Shown one piece after another: positions 60,756 to 64,000 of a stretch of 64,000 nt of DNA. The translations under genes were made by a program, and so were the position numbers. Where the stretch lies: positions 1,126-65,125 of the forward strand of contig NZ_LMIE01000001.1 of the NCBI RefSeq assembly GCF_001428625.1, given 5' to 3'. The notes beneath the pieces were generated by a model. That model saw only the letters and a list, made by a program, of their open reading frames with translations, was not told the DNA's origin and did not search any database. This stretch comes from Hydrogenophaga sp. Root209. GTDB taxonomy: Bacteria > Pseudomonadota > Gammaproteobacteria > Burkholderiales > Burkholderiaceae_C. The stretch's first letter is position 1. Every line of letters starts with the position of its first letter.

Positions 60756-61271
60756 TCAGCCCCGGGGGCCGTACACCACGCTGCCCTGCAGCGGCTGGGG
60801 GTCGGCGAACACGTGCAGGTAAGGACTGCAGCGGCGCGCTTCGGCAAGCACCGGCTCCAGCTGCTCGGGCGTGGCCTCCGCCTCCAGGTACAGCGTGTGG
60901 CGCACCCCGAGGTAGGCGGGGTAGACGCCCTCCATGCCGAGCAAGCCCCGGTTGTCGTAGTCGGCCGCGACCTCGACCTCCAGGCTGCGCACGCCGATGC
61001 CCGCGCGCGCCAGAAAGATGCTGTAGCCGATGGCCAGGCAGCTTGCCAGCGCGGCGCGACCGTGCACACCGGGCGTGGGGCCGGCGCCGATGCCACCCCC
61101 CTCCACCGGCATGTCGATGCTGAAGCGCCAGTCGCCCTCCTGGGCCTCGCAGTGCAGCCCCTCCACCACCCGCGCCCGCATCACGCTGGTGTCCTGGGCG
61201 GCTTCCGGCTTCTTGGCAAAGACGTGCGCCATGCGGCTGAAGGCGTTGCGGATGTGGTCCTGTGCGTCCAT
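60756..61271 (-). CDS. OsmC-family protein
   Basis: A 171-residue OsmC/Ohr-fold protein. MDAQDHIRNAFSRMAHVFAKK starts the protein; GPTPGVHGRAALASCLAIGYSIFLARAGI contains the helix with the family Cys, and LEVEVAADYDNRGLLGMEG the beta-sheet. Classical peroxidase members have two Cys; only the central one is obvious here, so peroxide reduction is uncertain. The ATG at 61271 is used as upstream sequence is not protein-like. Between two methyltransferase genes. Confidence 0.82.
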   Translation of the reverse strand: MDAQDHIRNAFSRMAHVFAKKPEAAQDTSVMRARVVEGLHCEAQEGDWRFSIDMPVEGGGIGAGPTPGVHGRAALASCLAIGYSIFLARAGIGVRSLEVEVAADYDNRGLLGMEGVYPAYLGVRHTLYLEAEATPEQLEPVLAEARRCSPYLHVFADPQPLQGSVVYGPRG

Positions 61272-61290
61272 GGCGTGTCTCCGGGTCGGT

Positions 61291-62103
61291 TCAGCGGCGC
61301 GTGACGACCACCTCGAGGTATTCACTGGGCACGACCAGCGAGTGCGCGCCCCCCTGGTTCAGGCGGTTGAGCAGCTCAATGAGATCGCGCTCCAGCAGGG
61401 CCGCGGTCTCCGGGGGCAAGGCCGCGAAGGCCTTGTGCACCGGCCCGTACCAGGTGCGGAACACCTCGACGAAGTGTTCAGCCGAACGGTACCGGAAGTT
61501 GAAGACTTTGGGTGTGGCCGCGATGGCCGATGCCTGGTCGCCGAACAAGGTTTCCAGGTGCGACTTCACGCCCCAGAGCGACGGCGACTTGACGCCCGCG
61601 GGCGGTGGCAGGTGGCGGCCCAGGGTCTTGAACAGCTGGCCAATGAAGCCCTCGGGCGTCCAGTTGGCCAGGCCGATGCGTCCACCCGGGCGGCACACCC
61701 GCGCCATCTCGTGGGCCGCGCGCTGCTGGTCGGGCGCGAACATCACACCGAAGGTGGACAGCACCGCGTCGAAACGGGCGTCGTCGAAAGGCAGCGCCTC
61801 GACGTCGGCCACCTGGGTGGTCATGGCCAGGTGCTCGGCGCGCGCACGCTCGGCGCCGCGCTCCAGCAAGCTGTCCACATAGTCGGTGGAGGTCACGTCG
61901 CAGCCGCGCCGCGCCGCGGCCAGGCTCGCGTTGCCGTTGCCGGCGGCCACGTCCAGCACGGATTCGTCCCAGCGCAGGTCGCAGGCTTCGGCCAGCGATT
62001 CGCCCACGATCTGCAGCGTGGTGCCGATCACGGCATAGTCGCCACTGGCCCAGGCCATCTGTTGCTTGTTCTTCAGAGCGGTGAAATCGGTCGGGGTGTC
62101 CAT
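61291..62103 (-). CDS. SAM-dependent methyltransferase
   Basis: A 270-residue class I methyltransferase. WDESVLDVAAGNGNASLAAARRG (trimmed: VLDVAAGNGNASLAAA) is motif I, VTSTDYVDSLLERG motif II, FDAVLSTFGVMFAPDQQRAA motif IV and CRPGGRIGLANWTPEGF motif VI; the lid resembles UbiE/COQ5-type small-molecule methyltransferases. It begins the three-gene unit and is divergent from the winged-helix regulator gene. Confidence 0.87.
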   Translation of the reverse strand: MDTPTDFTALKNKQQMAWASGDYAVIGTTLQIVGESLAEACDLRWDESVLDVAAGNGNASLAAARRGCDVTSTDYVDSLLERGAERARAEHLAMTTQVADVEALPFDDARFDAVLSTFGVMFAPDQQRAAHEMARVCRPGGRIGLANWTPEGFIGQLFKTLGRHLPPPAGVKSPSLWGVKSHLETLFGDQASAIAATPKVFNFRYRSAEHFVEVFRTWYGPVHKAFAALPPETAALLERDLIELLNRLNQGGAHSLVVPSEYLEVVVTRR

Positions 62104-62186
62104 GTGTCTTCCTTCGGGTTGGGGTTGAACAATGTCGGTGTCTGGAGACCCGACTGTCTGCCCGGGACGCGCAAGGCGTCCTTGGC

Positions 62187-62217
62187 TTTTTCTGAAGACT
62201 TCCTGTATTTTCTGAAG
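62187..62217. promoter_or_regulatory. Direct repeat TTTTCTGAAG, 20-bp spacing
   Basis: TTTTCTGAAG appears at 62188-62197 and again at 62208-62217, start to start exactly 20 bases (about two helical turns). It lies in the divergent region between the methyltransferase operon and the winged-helix regulator, just before the latter's GTG start. OmpR/PhoB-type proteins bind direct repeats, so this could be the regulator's own site; that is inference. Confidence 0.5.
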
Positions 62218-62239
62218 CCACCGTTCACCGGGAGCCCGC

Positions 62240-63784
62240 GTGCAAGAGTCCTACCGCTTCGATCGCTTCGAACTCCGGCCGTCCGAGCGCGTGCTGCTGG
62301 TCGACGGCGCACCCGCCGCGCTGGGCTCGCGCGCGTTTGATCTGCTGCTGTGCCTGGTGGTGCATCACGACCGCGTGCTCACCAAGGGCGAGGTGCTGGA
62401 GCAGGTGTGGCCAGGCCAGGTGGTGGAGGAAAACAACCTCTCGGTGCATGTGTCGGCGCTGCGCAAGGTCCTCGGGGCCGGCGCGATCACCACCATCTCC
62501 GGCCGCGGCTACCGTTTCACGCTCGACCTGCTCCCGGCCCCCGGCACCCGCCCGGACGCCGCGCCACCAGCCCCGGAGCAGCTGGCGCAACTGGAGCGCC
62601 CCACCATCGCGGTGCTGCCGCTGAGCGTGCTGTCGAACGACCCGCGCATCGGTTTCTTCGCGCAAGGCCTGGTCGAAGACGTCACCGCATTGCTGGCCCG
62701 TGTGCCCGGCTTCATCCTCATCGCGCACGCCTCGTCGCTGGCGTTTCGCGGCCTGCAGGCGCCGCTGCAGGACGTGGCGCGGCAGCTCGGTGTGCGTTTT
62801 CTGGTGCAGGGCAGCGTGCGCCCCAAGGCCGACGCGCTGCGCGTCTCGCTGCAGCTGATCGAGGCGGCCTCCGCCCGCATCCTGTGGAGCGCGCAGTTCG
62901 ACAGCCAGGCCGACAGCCTGGCCGATGGCGCCGTGGATGCGCAGGAGAACATCGCGCGCGGCATCATCAGCGAACTGGAGCCCGAACTCACCCGGGCCGA
63001 AATCGCCCACATCCGCCGCCAGCGTCCGGAAAACCTCGATGCCTGGGCGCACTACCACGAGGCCGTGGGCGCGCTCGCCGCCCAAGGCTGGAGCGCCGAC
63101 GGCATGGCCACGGCGCGAGACGAACTGCGGCGCAGCACCGCGCTCGACCCGAACTTCGGCCTGAGCCACGGCCACTACGCGCTGCTCACCATCGTGGCGT
63201 CCAACATCGGCATGGTCCCGGACACGCCGGACCTGCGCGCCGACGTGCTGGCCTCGGCCAACTCGGCCATCACGCTGGACGACGGCAGCTCCGAGGTGCT
63301 GGGCTATGCGGGTTGCGCTCTGTGCGACCTGGGCCATTACAAGCGCGGCATCGACACGCTGCAACACGCGCTGGAACTCAACCCGAGCAACGCCCAGGCA
63401 CACGTGGCCATGGGCGCCGCGCTGGCGATGAACCGCAAGTTCGACGAGGGTGTTGAACGGATGCGCTACGGGATGAAGATCAGCCCGCGTGACCGCCGCC
63501 TGGGCTTCTGGGGCTGGCTGCTCGGGCGCTTCCTGCTGCGCGCCGACCGCGTCGACGAGGCGCTGGTGGAAGCGCGGCGCTCGTGCCGGGTCGACCCGCG
63601 CTTTCACCTCCCGCACCTGCTGCAGGCCGCCGCCCTCGATCGCCTGGGCGCCCCCACCGATGCGGTCAACGCCCTGAGGGCCGCGCGCCAGCGACGCAGC
63701 CAACTCTCGCTGGACGAGGTGACGCTGACGCACGGGCGGCGCATCGGCGAACGGATCGCGCTGTTGTGGGATCAGACGGAGTGA
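62240..63784 (+). CDS. OmpR-type winged-helix regulator with TPR domain
   Basis: A 514-residue protein. The N-terminal winged helix (residues about 5-100; RAFDLLLCLVVHHDRVLTKGEVLEQVW, NNLSVHVSALRKVLG, ISGRGYRF) is of the PhoB/CadC type. A middle region FFAQGLVEDVTALLARVPGF resembles the adenylate-cyclase-associated TolB-like domain of these regulators. TPR-like repeats follow (LGHYKRGIDTLQHALELNPSNAQAH). No transmembrane span. GTG start with GGGAG 5 bases upstream. Divergent from the methyltransferase/OsmC operon. Confidence 0.85.
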   Translation: MQESYRFDRFELRPSERVLLVDGAPAALGSRAFDLLLCLVVHHDRVLTKGEVLEQVWPGQVVEENNLSVHVSALRKVLGAGAITTISGRGYRFTLDLLPAPGTRPDAAPPAPEQLAQLERPTIAVLPLSVLSNDPRIGFFAQGLVEDVTALLARVPGFILIAHASSLAFRGLQAPLQDVARQLGVRFLVQGSVRPKADALRVSLQLIEAASARILWSAQFDSQADSLADGAVDAQENIARGIISELEPELTRAEIAHIRRQRPENLDAWAHYHEAVGALAAQGWSADGMATARDELRRSTALDPNFGLSHGHYALLTIVASNIGMVPDTPDLRADVLASANSAITLDDGSSEVLGYAGCALCDLGHYKRGIDTLQHALELNPSNAQAHVAMGAALAMNRKFDEGVERMRYGMKISPRDRRLGFWGWLLGRFLLRADRVDEALVEARRSCRVDPRFHLPHLLQAAALDRLGAPTDAVNALRAARQRRSQLSLDEVTLTHGRRIGERIALLWDQTE

Positions 63785-63895
63785 TCCGACGAGAAGCGGC
63801 ACACCGCCAGCACCTTCGAGTTACGCCGCTACAATTTTCAACCGCCCACTCCACACCCCATGGCCTGCACGAGCAGGCGCTGAGGGTGCACCCAC

Positions 63896-64000
63896 ATGAA
63901 CAACGACAATCCGGGATCCGAACGCCATGAGTGCGACGTTCTCGTGATCGGCGGGGGGCCAGCCGGCTCCACCATCTCACCCATGCTGGCCGAAAGAGGT
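63896..64000 (+). CDS. FAD-dependent oxidoreductase/halogenase-like, N-terminal fragment (runs off window)
   Basis: 35 codons are inside the window: after MNNDNPGSERHE comes CDVLVIGGGPAGSTISPMLA with the FAD-binding GxGxxG (here GGGPAGS) motif. The pattern fits the flavin-dependent halogenase / geranylgeranyl-reductase-type family. A GAGGGTG ribosome site lies about 8 bases before the ATG. A TACAAT -10-like box at 63830-63835 may be its promoter. The rest is beyond the edge, so the substrate cannot be judged. Confidence 0.8.
   Translation, partial: MNNDNPGSERHECDVLVIGGGPAGSTISPMLAERG

Overview
The window is GC-rich, densely coded chromosomal DNA. It suggests a betaproteobacterium of the order Burkholderiales, most likely family Comamonadaceae and plausibly Hydrogenophaga-like. 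The evidence is a tRNA-Tyr/Gly/Thr-tuf operon, a split trp operon next to rpe and gph, a lptA-lptB-rpoN cluster, a Gcr-type membrane protein beside thiL, and two copies of a GC-rich dispersed repeat of a type I recall from this family. The genus is inference. No prophage, insertion sequence, CRISPR array or rRNA was found.

Layout. 1-0.6 kb: start of tuf and three tRNA genes on the minus strand, with a promoter. 0.6-9.6 kb: a minus-strand block reading rpe-gph, then (after one plus-strand gene) trpE-trpG-ltaE-LysE-type exporter-trpD-trpC-ung; two dispersed repeat copies lie in it. 9.6-16.8 kb: apaG, gcr, thiL, pgpA, pncC and an AlkC-like repair protein on the plus strand, interrupted by one minus-strand gene for a polytopic membrane protein with a TIR-like tail. 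16.8-22.5 kb: a Tat-exported nitroreductase-like protein, a divergent epimerase/LysR pair, a haloacetate-dehalogenase-like hydrolase coupled to a glutathione transferase, and a YecA/SEC-C protein. 22.6-29.6 kb: a two-partner secretion pair and a divergent FMN glutamate-synthase-like enzyme. 29.6-39.6 kb: small accessory genes (DUF1772, a shortened DUF488, a MORN-repeat protein, a PIN protein), then a THUMP methyltransferase, rpoN, lptB, lptA, dsbA, an SPOR protein and argS. 39.6-46.9 kb: a LysR gene with a damaged DNA-binding end, a tautomerase, an ArgP-like regulator and an ethanolamine unit (eutC, eutB, permease, divergent AraC regulator). 46.9-53 kb: an AI-2E-type permease fused to GAF, a LysE exporter with the lysine-catabolic davBA genes, and a YCII protein. 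53-64 kb: isocitrate dehydrogenase, yjdM, a four-gene overlapping operon ending in a SulP transporter, small DNA-binding and unknown genes, a VOC remnant, two methyltransferases with an OsmC protein, a winged-helix/TPR regulator and the start of an FAD oxidoreductase.

How the genes work together. TrpE/G/D/C carry chorismate to indole-glycerol phosphate. LptA/LptB serve LPS export and lie upstream of sigma-54. The permease, EutB and EutC form a shell-less ethanolamine route. The LysE exporter, DavB and DavA dispose of or degrade lysine through 5-aminovaleramide. FhaC-type TpsB would export the filamentous TpsA exoprotein.

The most unusual signals are: genes that look internally deleted (DUF488, DUF1275, LysR, VOC); the TIR-like membrane protein inside the thiL-pgpA neighbourhood; the permease-GAF fusion with a TTG start; the four-gene operon stitched by 4-base overlaps; and several palindromes or direct repeats in divergent promoters.
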